Source: Annona cherimola (lineage: Eukaryota; Streptophyta; Magnoliopsida; Magnoliales; Annonaceae). Taken from it: a stretch of DNA of 64,000 nt. The notes beneath the pieces are model-generated. The model did no database searches. It was not told the DNA's origin and saw nothing but the letters and a program-made list of their open reading frames with translations. Position numbers and translations under genes: made by a program. Positions 37,839 through 50,500 of this stretch are shown here, piece by piece. The stretch spans positions 45,487,452-45,551,451 of the forward strand of contig CM059972.1 of assembly GCA_030490835.1 (NCBI GenBank). Reading direction: 5' to 3'. The first letter of the stretch is position 1, and every line of letters starts with the position of its first letter.

Positions 37839-38454
37839 CACGATAGGATCCATGAAACCGTTCAATGCCCACCTTTTAGCTCCTACAAAACACCCCTCAA
37901 CTATCACGTAACACCACGCCAAGTCCCGTGGAATGGTGAGTTCTTAAACAGCTAAGATATCAAAATCTTAGAATGGTGTTGAGAAAAATAATTAAAAATT
38001 TTGCTAGAAAAAATGAAGATGTTAAGTCACATAAAAAGGTTTAAACAAGCCACCAACAAATTGATAGAAAGGCTAGTATTTTATAATATTCTTCTGAAAG
38101 AAACTTTCAGATGGAAGATAATCCAGCAGTTCCAGCGACCCACAGGATGAGATTTTTGAAATGAGATGTAGATTATAATCTTAATTTGGAAGCAAATAGG
38201 TCAGAAAAAGCTGATTACACCACTTTAATGATTTTTGTCATTCACTAACAAACAAGCAACGCCAAGGGGACATAGACTAATGAGTAATGATTAAATGACC
38301 CAATCATACTTATGCTCTCATACTAAAGATAACCAGAGATTTCTCAACACGTTTTTAAACCAGAGATTTCTCAACACGTTTTTACTTCATTACATTCTTT
38401 CTTGTATTTAGGAAAGGAAAGTGTTTGAATCCCTCATCTGATAGGGGAAGGATC
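37839..38454. other. 3' flank of the reductase gene with a 27-bp perfect tandem duplication
   Basis: No gene seen. A perfect head-to-tail duplication lies at 38331-38357 and 38358-38384 (unit begins AACCAGAGATTTCTCAACAC). The terminator of the reductase gene would lie here, but no clear signal could be chosen. Confidence 0.5.
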
Positions 38455-39429
38455 TCAGAGGAGGTGACCCTGCTCTTTTAGGGATGCAATGCAATCATCA
38501 AACATCTCTTCTATCCCTTTGAATTCGAAGCCCAAGCTCCGGAGCTTACTGGTGTTGAAGTCATAGAATGGTCGAGTGCCCCATTTGTCCTGGAACCTGA
38601 AAATACCCAACAATAACGACAACATAGAAACTCAAAAAAAGATGGGAAAGCAGTTATCAGTTGTCACCCTTAGAAGGCGAACTCTGTTTGGTTACACACG
38701 AATGTTTTCTGCATCTCTTTTCCCATGCCTTGCAATTGAAGTTAACATTTTAGTTACCTAAAAATTTTATTTTTAACCCATTATTATCTGCGTTTTTAAT
38801 CATTACATTCCTTTTTCATCCAAAACGCTTATCTAATTTTTTTTTTTTCACTTTATTTTTAATCATTACATTCCTTGCATTTCTTCAAGGTTTTTCCTCT
38901 TTTAAACCCCTCTTTTCCACATTGCTGAACAGAAGAAATGTAACCTGATAATTTTGCACTTTCTCCTATTACTGGCATTTTCTAATTAGCACCATTTCTT
39001 TTTTCTAACGATAATAGTAATAAAAAAAACTACTTATCCACCTTTTTTTTCTTTTCTTTTCTTTTATTATTATTATTTTTAACTTGCTTACTTAACAAGG
39101 CCCCAAATGGAGCCTTAACGCCTGCATATGCTCTCTGAACCTTAACTTCGGTCCCTGAACGATTCGGCATAATAAGATGCTAGCCAAGGCAGCCCATGCC
39201 ACAAAGCCCTTAGAACACATTGCCATAGCACATCAACACATGGTCATAGTCAGCACATCTACAATGTTGTTGGTAGGAACAGAAATCATGGCAAGCCATA
39301 CCGGATAGGTTTGCCCAACATTGACCTTACTTTTTAAAAATTCTATTTGACCTTATTTTTTTACCTGATTAGAAAAATATCGGTTTGACTCTCACTATTT
39401 TTTAATAGTTCTTGAAACAAATTTCGGAT

Positions 39430-39982
39430 TTGTATCAAATTGATTTCAGGGCAATAAGTCAAGTAAAAAACGCGGGTCAAATAAAATAATTTTAAGAATT
39501 TATATACCTATCAAACATAAAAATACATCTACGCTAAATTTAAATGTTATATGCTTCAATATTTTACTAATTATTAAAAAACACATCATTACTAAAACAA
39601 AAAATGAAAAAAAATATAGTATAATTTTATTAAAATAGATTAATATACAATTATATGTAAGAAATATATGTGCAAATTCCTTTTATGTATATATATTGTT
39701 TTCTAGATAAATTGATTTTTCTTTTGTCGATATAGTAAATTATAAAAAAGTGGAAATTTTGAAACTAATAATAATAATAACATTTAAATATAAACTTATA
39801 GTTTTTAATAAATTAATATATGCAAGGTAGGTAGGGATATGGGCGACCTAACCCCAACCCTATTTTTAAATTCGGATTAAAATTTCTGATTCTTCTCGGG
39901 TAAAAAAAAAAAAAGGTTTGTTTTACCCAATAAAAAACAGGTCGGATCATATATCAACACACCCCAATTCCCATCCCTAGCT
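39430..39982. mobile_element. hAT-like element inside intron 5 of the reductase gene
   Basis: Ends CCCATCCCTAG and matches, inverted, the element at 25536/37327 (shared phrases: AAATTCGGATTAAAATTTC against the reverse of GAAATTTTGACCCGAATT, plus the GACCCG motifs and AT-rich core). It explains part of the 1.45-kb length of intron 5. The left boundary is approximate. Confidence 0.45.
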
Positions 39983-41867
39983 GTTGTTGGTTCACCAGCA
40001 GTACTGTACTCTGCTCTCATCCCATGCATGAGTTGGTGACAGCAGCTAACCTTTTGGGAATGGGAAGGGATGGATACCGCTTTTCCAACAAAGAAGCCAA
40101 CACAGCTGGGTCTTCATAGACAAGAATATGGCATTGGGCCACGTCATCAATATGAACATAACCCATTCTCCCATGGGCTGAGAACTTGTCAGAATCACCT
40201 GTTTGCCAATGAGAAACTACTCCCATGAATGTCCGAAGACCCAAATAAATACAAGCTTGGTGATGAGCAGAACAGTCTGGTGATGGATAGGACTTCAGAA
40301 AAATGAACTGATAAGAGCTCCAGACAATACCCTTGAGCAGACCGAGAACATCCGAAGCAATGGTAGCCAACTCTCGAGGAATGCTAGGGCCAATGATGAA
40401 AGATGGAATAACTGTCACCAAGTAAATCTCATTTGCAGCAGCAAATTCCCATGCTGCCTTCTCAGCCAACGTTTTTGACAGAGCATACCAGATCTTTTCT
40501 CCATCGAGTACCCTATCAACACAGTAAACAGAAATGAATATTGGTTCAACACAAAAAGGGAAGCTAAAGCACGCAGAGTGGCATGGAAAAAGCTATGTCT
40601 CTGCTGAAGTGAATAAACCCACGCTCTCATACATATGTGCTCACTCCCTAAGGATTCGAAGGCACAGGTAAAAGTAACACAATAAAATATTGCCATATTA
40701 TTTTCACCTTCAGTCTTTCGCAGCGATCCACACAGCTCCATGAGGACTCGTCCAAGAGACTCTCACCAAAAAAAATCTCTCGAACTCTCACAGCTGAAGA
40801 AGATGATGTGAGAACAACCCGTTTCAAGCAAGGGTTCTTTTTGCATGAGCTCAACAAATTTAGAGTACCCCTAATAGCTGGGTCCAAATTTTCCACCTAT
40901 GTAAAAGCCATAAGCAACGTCCATTATGCGATCAATACCAAGGGATAAACTAGATGAGATAAAAATGTTAACAGAATTTGATTCCTAAAAGCAAAAGTAT
41001 TGAGCTCATCAAGCAATGTCAGAATCTAGGAGAGTTGTCCATCAACCAGAGATGCACTAAAATGAATATTGTCACAGCTAAGAGGATGAATATTGTCCTT
41101 TGAAGAATTGAGTGGATGGACATGTCATTCCCAGAAAATACAATTTGGTGATCATTATGAACTTGTTCATATGCATAAAAAGATAAGAACATGCCTTAGG
41201 ATCTGCCGGGCCTATAACAGGAGAAGCTGTGTGGAAAATGCCCTCGCATCCCATGACAGCTTAATCAAAGCTACCCTCCTCCATAAGATCAGCCTTTACC
41301 ACCTGGAGCCTCTCCATTGCACCTTCCAACTGCCAAAGATGCTCCAACTTCTTGTAGTTCCCTGAGAATAATTTAAGCGGACAACATGCCAACTCCACAT
41401 TCAGGAAGTAGCTGATGGTCTGCATTCTGTAATATCATATAGTTCTCCAGTCTTGTTGAACAATCAGGAATATACATGTGCTTTTAATGCCTCTTAACCA
41501 TTAACATTATGGTCCATGTAAAGGCATATCCTCTCAGACTAGTAGTCTTTGATTAAGAGAGAATATTCTGTGTATTTCGGCATGTCTTTTGATTCTGCTG
41601 GAACTAAAAACTTCAGGACAACAATTGGGATTTGTCGATATTGACACGCATGAAGGCACACAAGACTCATACAAAAATAAAAATAAAAACTGTTGTTACT
41701 TGTTGGGGAAGCTACACCCTTTTTACATATCATGCAACAACCACTTGGAGAAAAGGGAAATTTTCATTTATCAGGAATTAACAACAAAGGGGTACTCATG
41801 GTAGCCTTCACCATATACTCAAAGAGGTCTTCAAGTTGCTGTCAAACAGAATGAAATAAGAGGTGCG

Positions 41868-42155
41868 TTTAGGAAGCGATAAAATTTATGGACGAAAAAT
41901 TTTTAATATAACAGTTGTTGAATTGAAAAAAAAAAATTTATGTGATATGATAAGAGTAATGATAAGGAGTAAAGAAAATAGATTACAATAAATAATTAAT
42001 TGTGTAGATAGTTGCATATAAATAATTAAAAAGTAAGATAGTTGTACAGAAAAATGTGTAAAAATAATTAAAAAAATATAGTAGTTACAGAAAGTGAAAA
42101 ATTTTAAATTAAAAAGTTGTAGCTTACATTTTTTAACATTGCCAAACACACTCAA
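41868..42155. mobile_element. MITE in intron 1 of the reductase gene
   Basis: Ends are GTGCGTTTAGGAAGCGAT and, reversed, GTGTGTTTGGCAATG. It is the reverse counterpart of 44034-44300; ACAACTATCTTACTTTTTAA occurs in both at the same place. About 285 bp, AT-rich, non-coding. The end type GTGTTTGGC is common in hAT-like plant MITEs. Confidence 0.6.
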
Positions 42156-42778
42156 GAAATGAAACATATTTCTACAATGACATTCACATCACATCAATGA
42201 AAAGAAAACAGACGTGTAAAAACCTGGATCTCTGACAGTCCCCCTCACATAATATCCACTTGAGAGAAGCCGCTTGACTAGCCATGATGCTACATACCCA
42301 GAAGCACCAGTCACACAAACAAGGCGTCTCTGCTTATTGAGATCTTCCATGGTATCAATTAAATCTAATGAGCAATGAGGAGCTTCACAAATATCAGTCT
42401 TAAATAGACACAAGGCTAGTGCCTTAGAATTGGCGATATAGGCGGAGGGAAGGTAAACCATCTCATTTGTGTGATAATCGCTTCTTGCGTAACAAAAAAT
42501 GTTGATATTACAAGCAGGTATCAAAAACTATGAGACAAAGAGCATGCCCGAATTAAATAAATAAACAAGGAAAGTTGTGACCTCAAAAGATCATTCCAAG
42601 TGTCATTTTCCATGCACTAGCATGTTCTGCTTCATTAGGGAGGAATGGCCTTTATGTTGTATGCCCAATGCATCATCAATTATATGTTGTATAGCCATTA
42701 ACATCAGAAAAAACAATTCTATTTCTATTTCTACTTGCCTTGATCCATTTCCATTTTCTCATCTCTGCAAAGTTATTT

Positions 42779-43677
42779 TTACAATGATTTGGCGAATTTG
42801 CCTGCAAGGGCTGCTACCACTCCATCAAAGCTGCCAAACCTCTCACTCACGACATCCACACTGATCCCCAACCTCTCAGCTCCGGATGCAGTAACAGGTC
42901 CGTGCGCAGCCACCACCATCCCAGGTCGCCTCTCCCTCACCATCCCCCAATCAAATCCCATCTCCCTCAAGCTCCTCAGCAGCCCCTCCACCTCCGCTGT
43001 GCTCGTGAACACCACCGCATCCACCGGGTCTCCTTCCGCCATCAGCTCCACCGCGCACGCCGGCCCCGCCCACCGAGTCTCGTACGCCGGAACCCTCACC
43101 GGAGCCCATCCCCGCGATGCCAGAGCCCGGAGGAAGTCCGGCACCACAGGCGGCTCTTCGAGGCCGACGACAACCGGCGACGGGCACAGGATCCGGCGGC
43201 CCACTCCATCCCCCAGAGCAGCTACCAGACCGTCGGGCGTCGGAACGGAAGGGACCAAGACCGTAATTCTAGCCGGATTGCCGCAAAGCTTCGAGATGAA
43301 ATCTTTGTGGAGGAGATCTGCGTCTTTGCCTAGGGCGGCGAGGATGAAGGTGTCGCCGGATTCCGGCAGGGGGGGTTGGGCAGCGGAGAGGGCGTCGGAG
43401 AAAGTGGAGATGGCATTACGGGAGGTGAAAGCGATGGCGGAGGCGGAGTGAAGGAGGCGGAGGAGGCAGGAACGGATGGAGGCTATGGTGTGTGGGGTGG
43501 GGCCGACGAGTATGGTGGGGCAGGAAAGAGGCAGGAAGCCGTGAAGGCGGAGGACGTCAGATAACCTGGCGGCGTAAGTTAACGGGGTGGTGAAAGCGAC
43601 TCGGATGCTGCGACGGCTGGAAATGCAAATGATAGATTTCGGGCAGGGGCTGGAACTGGGACTAGAGATGGGAAGCA

Positions 43678-43708
<31 letters not shown>

Positions 43709-43831
43709 CATGGCCGTGAACGGCACCGTATTGATCGGGACTTGTTTGGAAGGGACGGGGACGGGGACGGGGACGGGGACGGGGACGGGGTCCGTGCGCA
43801 TCAGCATCAGCATCAGCATCAGCATCAGCAT
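42779..43831 (-). CDS. HemD-domain (uroporphyrinogen-III synthase-like) protein
   Basis: Single-exon frame of 350 codons, GC-rich against an AT-rich background. From residue ~75 it follows the HemD (uroporphyrinogen-III synthase) fold: VAFTTPLTYAARLSDVLR, then IAFTSRNAISTFSDAL, then a second domain with ILCPSPVVV, DAVVFTSTAEVEGLLRSL and the C-terminal AAHGPVTASGAERLG. In the known pathway the enzyme closes hydroxymethylbilane to uroporphyrinogen III in plastids, for haem, chlorophyll and sirohaem. This protein is not the obvious canonical plant UROS and could be the divergent second HemD-like paralogue, so activity is inferred from the family. Residues ~50-72 (Ser/Pro-rich, then ICISSRRS) look like a plastid transit peptide. 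The N-terminus holds in-frame hexanucleotide repeats (Leu-Met, Val-Pro and Pro-Ala runs). If the far 5' ATG is not used, Met41 (43711-43709) is an alternative start. Its stop lies 428 bp before the ATG of the reductase gene on the same strand. Confidence 0.85.
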
Positions 43832-43835
43832 CAGA
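43681..43835 (-). repeat. three in-frame hexanucleotide microsatellites
   Basis: GGAGCC units (about 43684-43707), GGGGAC/GGGACG units (about 43757-43790) and CAGCAT units (about 43803-43833) sit in the start of the HemD-like gene. They encode Pro-Ala, Val-Pro and Leu-Met repeats. Because units are 6 bp, length changes keep the frame. Confidence 0.9.
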
Positions 43836-44033
43836 ATCAGAAATTTACAATGGGAGCCCGGTTACAAATGACTCCTTAGAATTTGGATACCCTATCTATT
43901 TTTATAACTGTCAGATAGGACCCTAGGAAAGGATAGGTTTCAAGTGAAAAAAAAAAAAAAACTCGGTTCAATGAATGTAGAGTAGGTTCTGCATTTCAAG
44001 TGTCCAAAACAAATCAGAATTTTAAATATAAAT

Positions 44034-44300
44034 TTACGGTGTATTTGGCAATATATAAAAATTATTAAGCTAAAATTTTTTACTCTCTATAATTATCCTA
44101 TTTTTAATCATTTCTTCAAATTTTCTTATACAATTATCTTACTTTTCAATCATTTCTGTACAACTGACCTACCTATTTTAAATTTATACTCTTCAGTCTT
44201 CATCGTTACCCCTATTATATTATATTATTTTCTTTTAATTCAAAACTTTTATATCAAAAACTTTTCATCAAAAAGTTATATCACTTATAAAACGCATAAA
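44034..44300. mobile_element. MITE upstream of the HemD-like gene
   Basis: Starts GGTGTATTTGGCAATA and ends near TAAAACGCATAAATT. Same family as 41868-42155 in the opposite orientation. It lies about 200 bp 5' of the HemD-like start codon. Confidence 0.6.
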
Positions 44301-44542
44301 TTTTATAAAGTATCTTTTACCGTGAAAGACATAAATATATTCTTTAAATCTATAAAAACTTATATAATTTATCAATTATTTAATAAATTTAATTAATATA
44401 TTTTAAACTTTCTATTACCGTCATCTTCATTTTATATCGTTAAGTAAGACTTATAATAAAATTATAATTTTTAAATATAATATAAAAACTATTTAAAAAC
44501 CCATTTGAAATCAAAAGAGAAATAGATTCAACTTTAAAAAAT
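44301..44542. other. AT-rich intergenic sequence
   Basis: No gene, repeat boundary or regulatory motif could be supported here. Confidence 0.4.
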
Positions 44543-47500
44543 TGTTGGAATTCAAGGCAAATTAAGTACAATCTATGTTTTGATGATTAACAACTCAATT
44601 TGATAATTAATTAAGCATTAATGAGTTTGCTAAGTGTTTTTAAAGGTTAAAAATTCAAATTTCAAAAGATAGCAGACCAAGTCGCAGTCCCAAGTCGACT
44701 CAGCCATCGACTTAGGTCAAGTCGATTCCCAAGTAGACTCTAGAATCGACTTTAAGTGCATTAAATACTTCAGAGCTGAAAATTGGGACTCGGAGATAGG
44801 TGAAGTCGCAGTCGAAGTTGACTCTGCTTGCGACTTAGGTGAATCGCAAACCCAAATTGTGATACCCTGACCGAAGTAGGACTCATATATGTGCATTTGG
44901 CATATAAACATGAATTATGTATGATTTGGATGATTTTATGATTTAACGATATTTTGCAATTAGGGTTATGATTAAGAATGGTGATTAAGATTAATCATCG
45001 TAGCCCAATATAAGTCAATATGACTAAAGGGGCTTAATGAGGATTAGAAAATACTAATGTGTCATGAATAATTATTTTAATTTTCATGATTTAATTTATG
45101 GAAATTAGAATGATAATTATGGAATTATGTTAGAAAAAGTAGAAAATTCATAACTTGACACCTATAACACGAATTGAGATAAAATTTGAAAGATGTGCAC
45201 ATGAATTTGGGCTCAATCTTATGGATGAATTCGATTAAGAAAAATGTGATGGGATTAAGATGGTAATTATTTATTTTCATCTCACACCCAAAAGATAATT
45301 TCAAACGATCATAACTTCACTTAGAAAAGTCGTATTGAGATGAAAAGCAAAATGGGTAGATAAAATTATAAGATTAATGTTATGGAAGGGTTGGATTAAG
45401 CTAATTACTATGGAAATATGCTTAATCGGAAAAAAGTACATAGCTTTGACTTTGTGAACTCAAAAGTACCATAACATTTATTACAAAGCAAATGGATTAA
45501 ATGCATTATTTAATGGCATATGTGAGGTGTCAAAAGGAGGTGCTTTGAGCTAATTTTTTGAATTAAGTCAATGGCTAAAATCCTTGAAAAGTCAAGTGGA
45601 TTAAATGATGGTTTAAGAGGCTAAGGGCTAGCCTCAAAGAGGCATGGAGAGGTGGCATCGTGTGGACATCCAAGGGGTCTTCCCCTTTGATTTTTTTGAT
45701 TTTTAAAAATGCAAAATATGCATTTGAATGACCTAGGCAGCTAGGGGGAGTCATGAACGTGAATATGGGTTGATTTTGTGGCAAGAAAATGTCATAAGGT
45801 CCATGACATATGGACGTTTCTAAGTGGACAGCATTATGGGCCATTAATGTGATGATTTTGATTATTTTTATATAAGATAATTGCCTATTTTACTAAAGCA
45901 ATAGTGTGCCACCACATCAAGGGATAAGATGCTCATTAATTACCCTCCAAATGATGTGGCAAGGTGGGCCCAAAAATCTGAAAAATGAAGGGTATAAAAG
46001 AGGCTTCCATGGGGACGTTCCAGGAGTGTTGGAGAGAGAAAATCTTGAGGAAAAAAATCCTCCAAGCAAGGCAGCCCTTGCATGACCCAAAATAGCAAGG
46101 AAAAGAGGGGGAAAAGAGGAGAAAAAGAGAAGGGAAAAAGGGAGGAAAGAAAGGGTTCAAGCTAGGAAAGTTTGGATTCAACTTTTATTCAATTCAAGTA
46201 AGTATACTTCATGATTTGGGTTCTTTATTCCTAAGTTTTTCACCTCAAGTTATGGGTCATGAATTTGATTCATAATGAACCCTTAAATGATGATTCATGA
46301 TGCCCTTTATTAGGGTATCGAATGAGAATTGAATGGTATAAATGAATTTAAGAGTTTAAAGAGGTTAAGATGGATATTAGAGATGAATATCGGTTAATAA
46401 CCTAGCTGAAATTTTCTTAAACCCACATGATAAGTTGCTGTTTTAAATTATTATCATGATTAGATTATGAATCATGATTTTATGAGTTATATAAGTTGAT
46501 TTGGGTATAAGACAAGAACCCTAAAAAAGATGGAACTTAGGGTTACGTATATGACACGATTTTCATATTTTTATGACATTTATGAAACATGAACTATGCT
46601 AATGAGTGTATGGATGTTTTAGAGGGTAAAATAACCTAAGTTAATGATGCATGGGACGTTCAACATGGGGTGGAAAGGATTAGCACAAATCTGATTTCTG
46701 TGGACCCATGATGTGAATGTCTAAAGGGGGGCCAAGATATGCATGAAAAGTTGTTGTTTTCTGCGACTTAAATTATGAACTTTAAATCCATGAAAATACC
46801 CTAGATATGGGTTAAGAAAATCATGATTAGTTGCTGAAATTTATGAATTATAAATCTATTTTGATTTAAGCATCAAAAGAGGCGTTGAAAGAATGTAAAA
46901 CGGGTCCTAATGTTGCTATTTTGGAACCCAATAATGAATGGATTAAAATTTCAAAATTAAACACTAAATTAAATGTTAATTAAGAGGTTTAATCATGCTG
47001 AAATAAGATGTAAGTTGCTATGTTGAGAAATTTTAAGAAATGCATAAGTTATGTGTTGCAAGTTAAGTGTATGTGAAAGGCTAAGTATGGATAAGTGATA
47101 AATGACCTAAATGAATTACTAAAATGCAAAAATGCATGAAATAGTGGTAAAATGCATGATCATATTGTTGATTTGATGATTAAGTATAATATCAAATTTT
47201 GAGATTAATATATGAGGCCTAAGACGTCATATATATGCCTAAAGTGAGCATCGATGTATGAAATATGTGACAAATGATAAATGGGAAGTAATGAACCTCC
47301 ATATAATGATTTAATGGAAGGTTTATGATGTATTTAAATGTTTACCCTCCATAAGGATATTAAAAATGAATGAGTAAATGATATGATGTATATAAGCTAT
47401 GTTGCTATGTATGAATACCTAACTTGAAATACAAGTGGGTTATGTAAGCTAATAGAAATCATATGGGATATACATATAACTTAAGAAATATGAAATTGAG

Positions 47501-50500
47501 AAACTTTAGTTGAACTTGATTGTGGAAGTCTCAAGTGAGGGTTACCCAAGTGTTTTGAATGATTAAAAGGAGATTAAATACAAGTTGAAAACTCTATAGC
47601 ATATATATGTCTATGTTATTGAGATATATAAATGGAGTGAAGAAATGAACCATTAACTAAGATTACATAGTTATGTGGTTGTCAAAAGACTTACGAGTAA
47701 GTCATATATATATGTGTGTGACCATTAACAAGGGGGAAGATGGATTGCATTCCAAGAAAGAATGATTTAAAGTTAATGTGTTATGGACTATATGGGATTA
47801 AACTCATATGACACGTATATGTGAATTGAAGAAAAAGACAAGGCATACAAGCAGAATATATGATGAAAATGTATAAGGTAGTCACGTTTACTTGTCTAGT
47901 AAAAGGCAAGGAAAGGATGGAAGGCGCAAAAGGATCGCCACAGGTAAGCAAACAGGACTTTTGAAAATGATAATTTATTCTCAAATGTAAAAATGCTTTC
48001 AAGTTGTTTTACTTGAATGTTTATAAAGTTATTTAAGGGTGGTCATCCTTCTATCTCTTTATTATGATTTGAGTACTGCTTTTATTGAAATGATTAATTA
48101 AAGTCCTCTCTATTTGGAAATGACATGTCAGCATAGATTTAAATGATGTTTCATTGAATCGATGTTCAAATGAATGGTGTAAAGAATTCTCTATATAAGA
48201 ATGACAAGTTGTCGTGTGTAAGAGGTATATAATGTCATGGCGACTAATAGTCATGCATGGAATGAGAATCAAGTAGGCTAGTCAAGGCAAAAAGTAGGAC
48301 AAGGAGTCCGCCCTTGACGTTGCCAAGTCAGAAAGTCCAGCATCATGGATGGAAAGGATCATGTTATGAACGGATGTTCTCCGAGCTAGCATTGCCTCAC
48401 ATGAAGGATTATGTCATGAATGGAAATGATGCATTTGTCATCCAAAATTTATGAAATACCCAAAAATTGGGTTTACATGAATGATTTTTATGAATGGTTT
48501 ATGAATGATTTTTATGGACGGTTTATGAAAAGTTTATATTCCATTGGTAGTTGATCACTTGCTAAGTGTCTCCTACCGAATGGAGAGAATTACTATTGAA
48601 CGAGAATGAAATATGCTTACTTATTGAGTTTCGACTCATGTTTTGTTTTTCCTCCTTAGACAGGTGCAGGGAAAATTCAAGTGATGAAAGGCATGTTCTC
48701 GCTGAGAAAGGAAAAAGAAATTTTCAAAGGTTTGTAATCCTTTGTATGGTTTAGCATGAGCAAATGCCCTAATGGGATATGCTACGAATACCTTGTATAG
48801 TTATGACATGACTAAAATAAGAAATTGGTTAAATGATAAATGCTTTTATGCTAAGAACTGATGAATGTATGTATGTATGGAATGAAAATATCATGATCAG
48901 GTCAAAAGGACCTTTAATGTAGAAAAGAAAGTTGAGATGATATGAATGATATGTGAAATTAATTACAAGTATATCGTCACTTGTAAGGTGAATGAAGTAA
49001 AATGTAAATAAATGAAACGAAAAAAATTTAGACGAGATCCAATTAAGAACCTGTCGCATGATCAGGGCAACAATCCTTTTTCACATTTACAAATCGATAA
49101 GATCTTAGAGTAAGGCTTAGGATGTGACGTCTCGGGTTGGGGCGCCACCAAGTCAACTCCATATGCGACTTGAGTATAGCCTTGCTGAAGACTTCGAATT
49201 CTCAGAGTCAAGTCGTTTTCCAAGTCGACTCTGCAATGCGACTTAGGTGAAGTCGAACCTTAAGTCGACCTGAACATGCGACTTGAGTAAAGTCGAAGTC
49301 CAAGTCAACCCAAGCAAGCGACTTAAGTACATGGCCACTTCAGATTACTTCAAAGATGTATTATTATTGAATGATCAACATTATATTGAAGTTCGAACAA
49401 TAAAATCAAGAAGGATAATCATTTTGAATCAAGGCCACAAGGAAGAACTTCTTAAGAGAAGTATACATTATTAAGTTTCTAAGCAAAACAAGGTAAATTA
49501 AGGACTTTTAATGAAGAACAAAAGAAGAAAAGGAAGGATATAACACTTAGATCACATGCAAGACCTCAAGGTTCCAAGAAAATTAAATAGTTGGTGAAGT
49601 CGTACCCGAAGTTGACTCTACCATGCGACTTAAGTCAAGTTCGAGATTAAGTCGACCTGAAGCTGGAACTTAGAAGTGGAAGCTGAAGTCGAAGTCAAAG
49701 TCGCACCCGAAGTCGACTCTAGTCTACGACTTGGGTGAAGTCATACCTAAAGTCGACTCTATATGAAACTTGGTTCGCAATGATCGGAAAAATTTAAACG
49801 TTAGCGCATTAAATACGCGTCGCCTACCACCAAACATTCGAAATTCACCTCCCATTATTTAAGGAGCTTCAAGGGGACGTGAATGAGGTTAGTGAAGCAT
49901 TGGTTGAGTTCACCTTCCACTCTCTCTTGCATTTAAGTTGATCTACAAGAAGACAAGAGAAGAATTGTGCTTCAAGCTGCTAAAAGTTGCATTGTTGTAC
50001 TTCCTACTGCCTCTACAAATTCTTCTAAGTGCTGCAAATTGCCTACACGAATCTCTAAAGTGTAGATCTTTCATTTGTTCATTATTTATTTTTTCCACTT
50101 AGTTTGATATTGGAAATCGAAACCGAGTGAAGGCAAAGTAGTGTCGTGACTGGAGTGAGACTCGTCGCCTACTTGTGTTGTATTTATACAAGCCCTCTAG
50201 AGTTGGAATCTAGAAGAGAGTTACTGCTCTAGTTGTATTAAAATCCAATAGTGGAACCCAAGTCACAACGGGTGTGAGCTTGGAAGAGTGGAGTAGGGAA
50301 GGTTGCCCAAAACACTATAAACTTTTGTCTCTTGGTGTGGCTTGACTGTTTGTGTTTTACTACTTTATTTCTCTCCATCTTTCTGTTTGTTTCATTGAGG
50401 GGATTAACTCTAAAAAGGGAGAAATTTTTGTTTAAGCAAAGAATTTTAAAATACTCAATTCACCCCTCCCCTTTTGAGTAATTACTATAAACTCGGGACC

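Larger units (their letters stand above)
38455..42350 (-). pseudogene. TKPR1: TKPR1/DRL1-like reductase, six exons, in-frame stop
   Basis: NADPH-dependent extended short-chain reductase closest to tetraketide alpha-pyrone reductase 1 (DRL1), which works in sporopollenin-precursor synthesis in anther tapetum. Exons read: 42350-42224, 41361-41195, 40896-40708, 40493-40331, 40198-40051 and 38596-38455; phases agree and give 311 codons against about 326 in the family. Visible features are the cofactor loop [17 protein letters not shown] (residues ~12-28), TSSSSAVR (~129-136, catalytic Ser), YALSK (Tyr164, Lys168), LVTVIPSF, MGYVHIDDVA, RYPSLPIPKRF and a C-terminus EEMFDDCIASLKEQGHLL. Defects: TAA replaces residue 76 (41263-41261), after GSFD. 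Exon 2 ends at a GC rather than GT donor. About 15-18 residues expected after HILVYE (the GRYxCSS part) are absent. The exon 4 acceptor (GGAGAAAAG) is weak, and a better one 19 nt upstream would shift the frame. I call it a probable pseudogene; a sequencing error at the TAA could make it a shortened functional gene. Confidence 0.85.

Noticed and set aside
40017..40469. 150-codon ORF as a separate single-exon gene
   Set aside because: It is exons 4 and 5 of the reductase with the 132-bp intron read through in frame; the inserted residues do not fit the family, and consensus GT/AG sites flank them.
42789..43451. 220- and 143-codon plus-strand ORFs over the HemD-like gene
   Set aside because: They are antisense shadows caused by the GC-rich coding sequence; the minus strand carries the recognisable protein family.
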